DNA of 64,000 bases from Selaginella moellendorffii (lineage: Eukaryota; Streptophyta; Lycopodiopsida; Selaginellales; Selaginellaceae), in NCBI RefSeq assembly GCF_000143415.4, contig NW_003314268.1, positions 2,305,972 through 2,369,971 on the forward strand, in the 5' to 3' direction. The position numbers were made by a program, and so were the translations under genes. The notes under the pieces were generated by a model. That model was not told where the DNA came from, did no database searches, and saw only the letters and a program-made list of their open reading frames with translations. Below are positions 20,690-31,900 of the stretch, in pieces; the stretch's first letter is position 1; each line of letters starts with the position of its first letter.

Positions 20690-23600
20690 ATGGAGGGCTT
20701 CCTTTTGCATTACCAAGATCACCCACCGCTTTCTATCTCCCAGAGTCTTATTTCAGAAAGTTTTCTTTGCCGACGTTTCGATCTTTCTCTCGGTTCTATT
20801 TCATTGGAAGCTGTGATTCGCAACAACATTGGTGTAGTTGAACGATCGGAGTTTCTTCTTTCGGGTGTAGGTGAAGGTGGACAACATTGGGATTTGCAAC
20901 ATTCCAAGTCGAAAGAGATTCGAGTTTTTGGATCTCCAATCAAAGTGCGAGGTTGTGATCCTGCTAAAGTGAATGTGAAGCAAGAGTCGGTCGTCATCAT
21001 TTCTTCCTCTTCTAGTTCTAGTGGAGATGTTAGTCCAGTGCGAGCCAAGAATTTCCAAACTCCAACTTCACTGATATTCCAAGCTGTTTGCAACGCTTTC
21101 CAGTTTTCCCGCCTCTCTATCGACGTGCGTTCCTTTCTACATAGGCTCGTTAGCGAGCTCCCTTCTGCATACAATGGCAATATCTTCTTTGAACTACCAC
21201 CTCTTGTCAGCTCAAAACGAAAGGGGATGGAGACGAAGCAGGATGTCCATAACTGGTGCAAGATCAAGACCACACATTTCCAGCATTTTGAAGGCACAAT
21301 GTCCATGGTTCATTGTGGTGGGTATTTGGATTGTGTGAATAAAGCATGCAATCAAGAGCGTGGTAAAAACTCCATATTTTTTGAAGGATCTGCAACCAAT
21401 CCTCCCCTCTGTGACACCATTGGTGTTGGATTCAAGTGTCGATTTTGCAAGAATGCTCCATTGTGTCGTGCCATCTGTGGGGCCAAGATGTACTATTTTC
21501 TTCCACGGGATGGAGAGGTTGGTAGAGCTGCAGTACATATTGGCACGCACACACATCCAATGCAGGAAGGGATACAAAGGAGTTCAGTCAACCATTTCAA
21601 AGATGCAGTGCAGATAGAGACTGTGAGAAACTCATCTGCAACTCCGAAGCATGTTCAAAAGACAGTGCTCAAGGATTTTATTGCAAATACTTTACTTGAT
21701 CCGGACTACAAGAATACTCAACTAGATGAGGCTAGCTTGCGGGAGTTACTACGACATGTGCAACCTGCAACTAGCCTTAGAAGGTATGAAAATATTATTA
21801 CATACTTTTCAATAATATCTCTCTTACATTTTGTTTTATTTAGGATAAAGTCTTGGATGTGTGAATCTCGAGAGGGGAAACTCCAATCAAAAATCGACTC
21901 AATCCTTGAACTAAAATGGACTTGTCCCTATGAGTTTATCCATGGGAGTTTATTTCCAGATCAAGTCGTTAGTGAGCAAGAGCGCCCCTTCGTTTTCAAA
22001 ATGTCTACCATGGGCCCTGCCTCTGGTGTGGACCTTGTTTCCCGAATGGATATATCTGGGTCGAGTGACCTTGCTAATGCATGGGTACATTTTGACCATA
22101 TGGAGCGGGTGGCAGGTTGGACAACCATGGGAGCTCATGTGTATGATCCAAGGTAGTTTTTTTTCTCATTATCTTAAAATGGTTTTAAACATTGCACTTT
22201 TCACAGGCTACGTTGTAACTTGACAATTGCAACGGCAGAGTTTAAAGTACAAGACCAGATGGCTCAAGAAATATTTTGGAAGTCCCTCTCCGACATTGTA
22301 TTCAAGCGGACTGGTAAGCCTGCCAACTTTCGCGGTTTCATGGCAGATGGGGCTGGGGCTAATTGGAATGGTGTCCGGGCAGTCTTTGGGAATGGTCTAC
22401 CCCTAGAAGGTCGTGAGAGGACATGTGAGTTCCATTGGGCTCAGAGCCTAAACCAACACTGCCACCTTATCAAGCCAGATTTCCAATTAGCATTTAAGGA
22501 GTTGTGCAAACAATGGCAAGCTGCACCTTCTGAAGAAGAGCATGAGGCAAAAGCAAACGAGATTCGAATGTGGTGGCGTGAAGATGGCCATACTGACGTA
22601 AGTTGTCTACCACAACTTGAGTCGTGGTTGGGGTGGTGGGAAGTTAGAATGTTCCAATGGGGACATCACTCTTTTCAGGTTGGTTTTTCTTTTTTTCCTC
22701 TCTTTTTATTGCTTTTTAATATCATCTTTTTATAAGGATCAACCACTTGAGGATCTTGCATACACCCCAACTGTGAATCTCTCAGAGAGTAAACATTGGA
22801 GCTGGCGTTCCTCTGAGGCAGGGAAAGGGAAGATGAGTCTATATGAAGCATGTCTATCAGATTTGATACGCGCTGTAGAGCAGTCTTCAAAAGCTTTGGC
22901 ATTTGAGGAAGGAAGATACATGGGAACAGGACCTTCAGTTGAGATGTTACACGATCGGATGAAGAAGAAAGTGACTCCACCAGCACGAACAATAGCAACT
23001 GCAGTGGAGGAAGTGGTCCGCGGCACATCTATGGAGTACACTCCTCGGGCTTCTATTGGTGATATGAAGACCGTCCGCTCAAAGCGTCGATTTTCTTTTG
23101 CTGGTGAAGATGTTGGCACGGATCTTGGAGCAAAAAGCTCTCACAGGCCTGATGTTGAGTATCATTCTGCTCCAAGACATCGCCCCAGAACCGAACCACC
23201 TCAAGTGGCTGATGAAGAAAGTGCATCACAGCAGGTTGAAATTGCTTATCGTAGTGTGGAGCCGAAGCAATGGGCAATCCGTCGAGTGCCAGCGAAATCA
23301 AATGTAAGGTGTGTGGGGATGCTTCCAAGGGGCAAGTGTTGGGCTTGGATCCGTGGTGAAAAATCTGCTTCTGTTCCAGCCCCATGTTTCTATGGGGAAC
23401 GAAAGCAAGCAGGATTTTCAAGATGGTGCTGGCTATATTGTTGCAACATCGACGCCAACCATACGAAGCGGCTTGAAGACACTATAGTGACTAAACCTGA
23501 TGCAGTACCTAAAGAATGGCCGGTTGCTAATGGGGTCGCGCTCACCTCGGATGAGATTGAAAACCTTGAGAAATTTGGTTTTAATCTTGAGAGGAGAGTT

Positions 23601-24014
23601 GGAGACATGAGTGACAGGAGCAGGACTATTCCTACAGAGATGCACAGGAGGCCAGCACGAAAAGGTAAAGCAGTTAAATTTATTGGTACCGTCTCCAAGC
23701 AGAAGCAAGGTAAAATAAACTTGGCTCAAACACTTGAGTGTGAGATTCTCTCCACGAAGTACATCACTGCGCTTGCAAAGGAGTACATAGTCAAAACAGA
23801 AGGTGGAGAGTACACAATTGCCATTCACGACTTTCCTTCTTGCACATGTCCAGACTTTATGAAGCGCGAGGAACATGGGAAGGCATATGCTCCTTGCAAG
23901 CATATGTACTACATCTTCATCAACATCTTGCACCAGGATCCTAAAGTGGATATTCATATACACCAAGCAAGCCTTACTATTGCTGAGTTGCAAAAAACTT
24001 TTGGAGCTAATTAG
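20690..24014 (+). CDS. Transposase with GCM/WRKY-like and SWIM zinc fingers, 4 exons, 1,050 aa
   Basis: Exons 20690-21783, 21844-22152, 22207-22678 and 22737-24014 join in frame. Near residues 240-290 is a zinc finger of GCM/WRKY type (FKCRFCKNAPLC, then IGTHTHP). The middle holds a transposase core (FRGFMADGAGANWNGVRAVF, then RERTCEFHWAQSL), where the Asp in MADGAGANW and the C..H pair are the likely catalytic-core landmarks. The C-terminus has a SWIM finger (CTCPDFMKREEHGKAYAPCK, then H). This arrangement is typical of Mutator-like and of Zisupton/KDZ transposases that cut and paste TIR elements. Intron 1 is 60 bp and stop-free in frame, so the unspliced mRNA would also read through. The gene appears intact. 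Confidence 0.83.
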
Positions 24015-24105
24015 ATTTCTCCAACACTATCGATGTTTATTCTCTATCAATAAAACTTATTATACTTTATATAATTAATACAAATGTGCTTTTTCATTTC
24101 ACTTT

Positions 24106-24558
24106 TCATTTTATATGCTTCCGAGTGTTCTTCTCGCAATACTGCCCATAGTACTCGTGTGTCTCCATTTCTGTCTTTACCATCTCAAAAAAGATTTCAT
24201 GGTAGTCTTTCGGGTGCGTGATGTTGCAGTGTGTCGCAAGAGCATATATACCATCATACTGATCATTGCCATTGTTTCCACCAGACGCTAGAAAACATAC
24301 GGGGCACTTCTTGAAAGTGGCAGAATTGCATTTTTCTAAAACAAGTAAGAGGGCATTCTTTTTCACCCAATTTGTTGCACCCTCTGTCATTGCATTTATC
24401 TCCAACTCATGATCACTATCCTCACTATCCTCTCTTTCATTCTCTTGTGTGATTTGGTTATGCTGTGCAATGGGATAGTTATTGCATCTCCTAGCCCTTG
24501 AGCCCTGGGAAGAAAGATTGTGAGAGTTAAAATTACCAACACTAGAACCCATAGACAT
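24106..24558 (-). CDS. Transposon-encoded CPxC zinc-finger protein C, 150 aa
   Basis: Intronless minus-strand gene whose stop is 92 bp from that of the transposase (convergent). An acidic N-terminal half (ENEREDSEDSDHELE) precedes FKKCPVCFLASGG, then ALATHCNITHP and a helical end EMVKTEMETHEYYGQYC. The spacing CPxC, H, and the xKxExxTHxYY ending parallel the two plus-strand zinc-finger proteins (CPIC, EHC, KKELKTHSYY), so all three share an origin. Function unknown. Confidence 0.72.
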   Translation of the reverse strand: MSMGSSVGNFNSHNLSSQGSRARRCNNYPIAQHNQITQENEREDSEDSDHELEINAMTEGATNWVKKNALLLVLEKCNSATFKKCPVCFLASGGNNGNDQYDGIYALATHCNITHPKDYHEIFFEMVKTEMETHEYYGQYCEKNTRKHIK

Positions 24559-25039
24559 TTGTGGGTGTATTTCCCTTTTTTCGAATGAGAGTGTGAATGA
24601 AGATCTATAAATTCTAAACAGTATGCTACGACAAACCCCTCAAGAATGTATTCTACAAAGAACCAAGTCTTTCTTTTATATGCAATAAGCTTACATCAAC
24701 GGTTATTTTTTTTCCTTTCAAACGGTTATATGGCTTCACATAGAATCTTATTTCAAATTTAATAATTTTTTAATTCTGACAAACCTAACATTTACTAGCC
24801 AAAAAGCATAGAGTACAAATTTAAAGAAGTGACAAGAATACTCTTTTTTCAAACATTTTATTTTATGTTCTAACAAATGTCCCTATCATTGCATGTAGTA
24901 AATATTTAAATTATTAGAACAAAATGTGTTCTTTAGAACATTTTTATCTATATAATATATAGAGAGTTATTAAATTATTAGGTTCGCCATAACCTTAAAA
25001 TTTTAAAATTTATAATGTTTGTACTAAATTACAATTGAA
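24559..25039. other. AT-rich subterminal DNA of the transposon
   Basis: No gene seen. A weak TATA-like sequence (complement of CTATAAATTC, near 24606) may serve the zinc-finger C gene. The rest is AT-rich filler before the right inverted repeat. Confidence 0.4.
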
Positions 25040-25067
25040 AATTGAGCTCAACTCGTGAGCTCAACTC
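25040..25067 (-). repeat. Right terminal inverted repeat and adjacent palindromic unit
   Basis: This is the reverse complement of 12725-12752 with one mismatch. A further copy of the unit (AACTCGTGAGCTCAA) lies at 25071-25085, just inside the target duplication ATGGTCC (25088-25094). The right end therefore carries one unit more than the left. Confidence 0.85.
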
Positions 25068-25094
25068 TTCAACTCGTGAGCTCAAGTATGGTCC

Positions 25095-26740
25095 GCGCCC
25101 CTTGGCTGCAGTGCATGAACATAGGGCTTGCAGCAAATGCTCAAGAAGGGGAAAAACTGAAAGTATATACAAGTGTCCTTGATAAATGAAAAAAGAACTA
25201 AAAGAATTGCTTGTTCTTAAGCACGCTTGACAAACAAGTCAATTTGCTCCTGAAGATTGTAGTCGTATAGAAGAGGATTGTCCTGTGAGCATATAGGTCA
25301 TTCTCTGCCTTATAAACCAGCCAAAGGATCATTGGACTTAAAGTCGAAATTCATCCCTTCTAGAGGAGAGTAGTGATTTGCGAGGATACCTCCAAAGATC
25401 TGCAATAGAAACTTAGGTAGCAGTTCCAAATGTTTCTGAAAAACGGACCATCAATTCAGGTTCAGAGAGACACCTGATGCAAAGCCGGTCGAACTTTGTG
25501 CAGTTGCGTACTGCAAAAGGGAAGTGCATTCATGTGGGAGATGGAAGCATTTTACCTGTTCGTGCAACTAGGGATGTGCGAGTTCCACTAGGAAGAAAGT
25601 CTCTGTTTTTGAAGAATGCGTGGTATGTTTCAAAGATAGTGAAGAATCTGGTTTCTGTAAGCTACGGATGAAGGTTTGGATGTGAATTTCTCCAAACATC
25701 AATGTCAAGTTCTTGCAAATGGTTGTCCATTACTGCATTTTCCCAAACGTGGTAATCTCTTTGAGAAGGAGATAGCTTCTGGAGAAAAATCGAACACTCC
25801 TGGGATATGCATGACTGCAGATAGTTCTCTCTGGCATGCTCGACTTGCACATGCCAATCCCCCTCTCATCTGTAGAAGCAGGAGCTTATGGATGGCTTCA
25901 ATGACCATGTTCTTCAAAGTTTAGCGAACTGTCACACTTGCATTCTTGGCAAGAAAACCCGTCATACTTTTAAACCTGCTGTGATTAGAAGCACTTGTCC
26001 TTTGCAGCTCGTTCACTCAGATGTTTGTGGACCCATGCAACTGTTTGCTCAGAATGGTGCAAAGTATTTTGTGACGTTTACAGATGATTTCTCTAGGCAC
26101 ATGGACGTCTTCTTTCTTCGTCACAAAAGATGAAGTCTTCAGCAAATTCAAGCAATTCATAGCAGAAGCCAAAGTGAAAACTGTCAGAGGGTTGGTTGTT
26201 TACGTACTGATTTAGGAGGGGAATATGTCAACAAGTCCTTTCAAAAGTTCTGTGCTGAACGAGGAATTCTTCATCAGCACTCTTGTTCTCATACCCCTCA
26301 ACAGAATGGAGTCTATGAGCATAAGAACAAGACAATTATAAACACAGTTTGGTGCTTCCTTCAAGAATCAGGACTACCGAAGCAGTTGGATCAGCTGTGC
26401 ACATTCAAAACCTCCTCCCTCATTTTCACAATCCCAAAAAGATCCCAGAAGAGCTTTGGACTGGTCAAAGACAATCGTTGGTGCATCTCAGGCGCTTTGG
26501 TTGTTTAAGATTTGCAAAAATGGTTGATGAGCATCTTGGCAAGTTGGAGAGCAGAAGCAAGCCAGCCTTTCTTGTTGGATACGACTCCAATTCAAAAGGA
26601 TATCACTTGTACCAGCTTGGTAATCATCAAATTTTTGTAACCACTGACGTTCGTTTTGACGAAGGAACACTCTACAAAGATCGCATTCAAGAAGAAGGAA
26701 GCTCAGATCAAAACATGAACTAGACTCTAGAAGAATAGAG
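25095..26740 (+). pseudogene. Copia gag end, protease and integrase, degenerate
   Basis: After the transposon, gag resumes as RPLAAVHEHRACSKCSRRGK and soon hits stops. The protease end and pre-integrase region are visible at 25477-25900 (HVGDGSILPV, LFLKNAWYVSKIVKNLVSVS, SLWHARLAHANPPL). The integrase zinc site and core lie at about 25921-26330 (NCHTCILGKKTRH, LVHSDVCGPM, TDLGGEY, TPQQNGVYEH), and the C-terminal part runs to 26723 (LRRFGCLRFAKM). Several stops and at least two frameshifts (near 25670 and 26130) make it non-functional. Confidence 0.87.
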
Positions 26741-27503
26741 TTGGGATGGTGTTGAAGACATTGATGAAAATGACGATGATCTGACAATCATCTATCCCTC
26801 ATCTCCTTCAGCAAACGACCATCCAACACCAGTCTCTAGATCTTCTCTTCTTGAAGAATAGGGCAATGCTATTCATCGTGCACAAACTGGAGAAGTTGAC
26901 AGGCTCATACGTGATCTACCATTCAATGTGGAGAACTATAGGTGGACATTATTTGGACGATCAAGTAGAGCACCTCATCTCAAGCAGTGGTCTTTTGCAG
27001 CAACAGAAATAGCTTCTAAACCAGTCAACTTTGAGTAGGCGATTCAAGCTCCTGATGCAGACAAGTGAATTTCAGCAATGCAAGATGAGTTGAATTCTCT
27101 TGATGAGAACCAGACTTACGACTTGGTGGAAGCTCCTGAAGGACGTGAAGTTGTCGGACACGCTGGGTGTTCAAGCTTAACAGAAATGCTGATGGATCGG
27201 TTCAGTGTTACAAGGCAAGACTTGTTGCTCAAGGATATTCACAAGTTCCTGGAGTTGATTTTGATGAGACGTTCTCACCAATTATAAAGCAGACAAGTAT
27301 CAAAATGCTTCTGGCTTTTTCAGCGAAGTTTGGTTTGCACGCACATCACATGGACATAAAAACAGCCTTCCTTAATGGGAACTTGAAGGAGGAGATATTT
27401 ATGCAGCAACCCCCAGGCTTTGAGCTTTTTGGATCACGGTATTCTAAACTCATCTGCAAGCTTTGCAAGGCTCTTTATGGCCTTAAGCAGGCTTCTTGTT
27501 AGT
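26741..27503 (+). pseudogene. Copia reverse transcriptase, N-terminal half
   Basis: A short linker with stops leads to RT motifs: YKARLVAQGYSQVPGVDFDE, TFSPIIKQTSIKMLLA, MDIKTAFLNGNLKEEIFMQQ and KALYGLKQAS. The frame ends at a TAG just before the inserted LTR at 27509. With the inserted DNA removed, the next residues read WYECLDSFF as in other Copia enzymes. Confidence 0.88.
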
Positions 27504-27508
27504 GGTAT
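27504..27508. repeat. Target-site duplication of the solo LTR
   Basis: GGTAT here and at 35945-35949. Joining the flanks across one copy restores the Copia RT reading across the YGLKQ region. Confidence 0.85.
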
Positions 27509-27808
27509 TGTCGTGAATGTGACTTCGGGTATCGAAAGTTACTTGTCGGCTAGTCCTTATGCACTCTTTCCTTACTGCCACAATGGCAGGAAGTCGGTAT
27601 TGTTGATTCCCTTTAGCCCCTCTTGTTCAAATGTTAGTTTACTGGGCTTAGCACCTGTACTTAACTAGATGGACATAAGGTAGGAACTTCTATGTGTTTC
27701 TAGCTGAGCATACTCAGCCTGGCTCTTAGTTCTCTTTTGCTCTATCTTGCACTAACTTAACAAGAACCCTTGCATATTGAAATTAGTCCCTCAATATCGT
27801 TGGATGAT

Positions 27809-28957
27809 TGTAGCGCACGTGGTTTTGACCCTTTATCCTATGGTGATTTACCATAGGATAACACCACGAAGCGGAACCTAAACCCTCTTTGTGCCACGTG
27901 ACAGATGCCACGTGTCACATACCACGTGTCCATGCCACGTGTCCATAGGAACCCGAGGTTCAGGGCCTTGGGCCACTGAACGAAGGAACGGTGCCAAACT
28001 CCCAAGCGTGACGTCAAGGAGTGATGGAACCGGACCACGGAGCAACTCCCGAGCATATAGCCCAAAGAGCGAAGGGACAGGAGCCCGAAGCGACTTGGAA
28101 CAGTCCTGGAGCAACCAGCATCCCAATGCCAGGACCAGCACGCAAAACGGAGCCAAACGGAGTCTGGCACTATTTCGGCATACCGGTGGCCTAACGTGAG
28201 GATATGGGTACTCCACCAGCTAGCATGGAATGGAACTCGGGCTTAGACCCGAGCCGGACGCAGAACAAGGACAGGCACGCAAGCGGGAGCTAGACTATGC
28301 CTCAAGTTGGTCGGCCATGCCCGACCTACCCACTATCCCTACTATACATTTGGAACCCCCCATAGCCCCCCCCCCTTGAGGAACACACGCTTTGGGCTTT
28401 CACCCCAAGCCTCCCTTAGTATCAGGAGTTAGTCTCTGGGATAAGCTCAAAACTTACTAAATATGGAATGTCCCTAGATTGCGAATTTGGATATGGGACG
28501 AACACCATTGTGTTCAGGATGATCTCTACATTCCGTAGATATGCCAAATGAGCAAATCTGGACACTTTCCATAAATAGCATTTGGGACCGAATTGAGACT
28601 AACGCTAAGGGCATGATAGCGAGGGTGTTTGGCAGACACGGTAAGCTATCATCTAGCGATATTGAGGGACCAAGCTCAATATCGCGGGGGTTCCTAACAC
28701 TAGCAAGTGCAAGCTAACATCATGAGTTTCTCATCACCGTGTCAAGTCTGCTTGACTAAATGACAACTTAGGATTTCCTTCCTTAGTGCCCTTCCGGTCT
28801 AAGTGCACATGTGATGACCAGTTTCTCAACTAGCTTAGGCGGAGACTAATAACGGGTCCAGCAATACCGACCTCCTACCATCGTGGTAGTAAGGTAAGAG
28901 TGTCCGTAAGGACTAGCCGACAGGTAACTTTCGATACCTGAAGTCACATGCGCGACA
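27809..28957 (-). repeat. 3' LTR of the LARD element
   Basis: 1,149 bp, 3' LTR in element orientation. It contains five CACGTG cores at about 27816-27942 and a hairpin with 12-bp arms (TTATCCTATGGT/ACCATAGGATAA, 27834-27862). Confidence 0.93.
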
Positions 28958-31900
28958 CTCTCCCCCCCTTGGGAAGATCGACGTCCTCGTCGATGCATAC
29001 TCGAGTCTAGAATACCGCCAAGGAAACAACTCCATAAAAAGTTCACGGTACTCACACTATGTGAGAAATGCACCAACTTAAATGAGTTAGGGGGTAACCT
29101 CTTTGTCTAACGCGGATGCGCTACCAGCTCAGACATCTTCCGGCCGTCGCCGACAAGGAAATGACCAACGGAGTCAGCCACCCCTGCTGCTCTGGGAGTC
29201 ACCCAGCTTACAAAAGTGTGATATGCCCTGCCTGCAGGAACATAGAGAGAGAAGCCAGAGGCCCCTACCCTCCTAAGCAAAGAAACCAAACCCGTCGGTA
29301 AGGTTTAGATAGACTACTGTAAACAGGCAGTTAGAGTTGTTTACACGGTCACGCCCTTTCAACGGAATAAGGAACATCGATAAAGAGGCGGGTTATGTGA
29401 CCAGTCGACAGTAGCTACCCCATGACTAGAGATTTCACCATGCACACGAAGTGCCGAAGCCAGTCTGCCCATTACTGGCCCAAACTCAAAGATTAATAGA
29501 TGGACAATATCAAAGTCATAGACAATGATATTTTAGAGATTTAATTATCAGGGAATAAAGCGTAGATTAGAACACAAAAGTATTCCAAGTAAGTTATCAT
29601 CCGATAAACTAGTATTACAATATAGGAACCACCAAGATCACTATCATTAGAAAACATAGGATGCACCATCCAACAAAATTCAATAGCAAGTATATCATCA
29701 AGTAAACGCAATGATAAAACTTAACTACCGAAGATAGCAGACAGTAAGCCAACAACTTACTAGAGAGAACTCAAAGTATCTTTGACTAACAAGCACAATG
29801 CTCGCGAATGTATCACCCAAAGGAAATAACATCCAAATCTATCAAAACTAACTCGAGCAATAATCAACAGAAGAGAATGAATGTGGGAAGACCAACAAAC
29901 ACTCATGCCTGCTAACTATCACAAAAGCCAATCTGAATAGATCCCAGCCAACAATACCAAGGAACTCAAGTTGCCTAAACAAGTGTTAGCAACATCCTAC
30001 TGATGTCTCAAACCCAAGAAACCAATCCAGAGCAAACCACAAAGAACATGTGGTATTGCGAAAAGCCAAAAGCCATCAAAGAGAATAACTAACCATCATG
30101 AAAGATCATCAATCATCCCATTAATAAAGAGATACATAATCATCGTTGAAGAAAGAATCTACCATCCCGAAGAATAGCAAATAATTCCAAACCAGCAATA
30201 ATCAAGCAAAACTTGTGATAAGGATAATCAATTACCCTAGATGATAGTCATTCATCACCAATGATTGCCAGATGCAAAGCCAACTTCAACATTGAAGCTA
30301 ATGAGCCAAAATGCCTTCCCCAACAACTTCTAACAAATGGAATAATGAGCATAAAACTCAAAGAACCAAAGCTCGAAGAAGCTTATAGCCAAGTCTTGCT
30401 TAATAATGATCACGAGTCTTATAGAAGCTAACTTCAATGCTAAAGAAGAAATCATGGTGCAACCCACAATGTCTTCTTCAACACATCCATAAACCAAACT
30501 TCATAATGCCAAAGCTAATGAAGAGCATTTCTGCATCAATCCAAAAGCTAAGCACAATGAAGCTATGTTTAACAAGTGATCATCAAACGATCCTCCATGA
30601 ATCCATCTACAGCAAGACGTAACTCACATCATAACAAGTACAAGGCAAATCATCAATGATCAATATATTCGAATTTAAACCCAATAACGATTCAAACTTT
30701 CCAATATTGATCACTAACTCTTTCTCTTGTAGAGTTAGCATAGTCCACGACTGAATCACTTTTCAAGGACAAGCTTAAAGCTCAACCCTTACTAACAAAC
30801 TCATCGAGAACACAACTAACTCAACTTGCCACTCAGTTCATTTGAACGTCAACACAGTTGCTAATTAGCAAATGCATGAATGCCAACAACACAAAGCTAT
30901 AGCCAAATCATCAACACTATATTCATCAAGACTAATGAAACTCAATATCAATCCTTGGAAGGATATCTCATTTCACTCAGATCTCAATATCAACAATATC
31001 AATGACAAGGCATCACTTTAATGGCATCAACACCAGGACAAAGCTAGAAGAAAGCAAGAGTGAATCACCACTTGGAGCTTTCCAGCAACCAAGCTAACCA
31101 AAGTCGAAGATACTATACTTAGTATCCGAGACCAATCCTCTAACAATACTCAGTTACAGATAACACATCATCAAGGAGTGATTCACCACGTCCAAGACTC
31201 AATGAAATCCAACACTACGGACTAAATGTAACCAAATGATATCAACAGAGGTAAAGTCGACATGCCAACATGGAAAACCATGCAAGTCCAACAACACGAT
31301 CCTCCGCAACACCATCCGGTCAAGCAAGCCCACCACTGCTAAATCATCATCGAGCAAAGCAAGTGTCAACGGTCTTTTTGACAAAGTCTACAAGTAATCA
31401 CTAGTCGCAAAGCAACTAACAATCGCTCTTCAACTTGCCTTCACAAGACTCGAACACTAACTCATGTCATCGAGTTACATACTTGTCCAACATAAACATA
31501 ATACCCCAGGTATGAGATAAAAGTTCATAGATAAGCACAAACTAAATGACCACTCAAATCCAACTCAACTGCGATAAGCTCACCAACACACCTAGTCAAT
31601 AGCTCTGAGCATGCCTTGAAGAGGCTAGCTATGCATGATCAACACTCAGTCGAAACTAAAGTGAAGACCATGAGATGGACTCATATTGGTACACAACCTC
31701 CTCATAGACAAAACTATAGTACAGGTACCAACATCTCAACCTCAAACAACTAAGTTGGACATCACCATCCTCAGCCAAGGTGCAGGGCTACCAAAACTAA
31801 GTCAAGATCAGTGAGAGCTCACTACTCTCATAGAGTCTTAGCGAAATGCAAGGTGCAACCTGCCACCGAGCATAATGCTACAAAAGAAAGGCATAAGAGT

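Larger units (their letters stand above)
12719..25087. mobile_element. 12.4-kb DNA transposon with transposase, ParB-methyltransferase and zinc-finger genes
   Basis: The element sits in the Copia gag, flanked by a 7-bp duplication. Both ends have an inverted repeat of about 28 bp (12725-12752 and 25040-25067, one mismatch). The right end has a further 19-20 bp made of the same palindromic unit. Cargo in order: a small ORF (13117), two zinc-finger genes (13804, 14617; plus), a ParB-methyltransferase gene (19883-15607; minus), a transposase gene (20690-24014; plus) and a third zinc-finger gene (24558-24106; minus). The SWIM finger and the GCM/WRKY-like finger of the transposase, with a TSD of 7-9 bp, point towards the Mutator-like or the Zisupton/KDZ groups; I cannot decide which. 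All main frames are intact, so it may be young. Confidence 0.88.

Noticed and set aside
27891-28199. Short frames in the LTRs (about 102-112 codons), repeated at 34025
   Set aside because: Identical frames occur simply because the LTRs are duplicated; composition is low-complexity and no family is recognisable.
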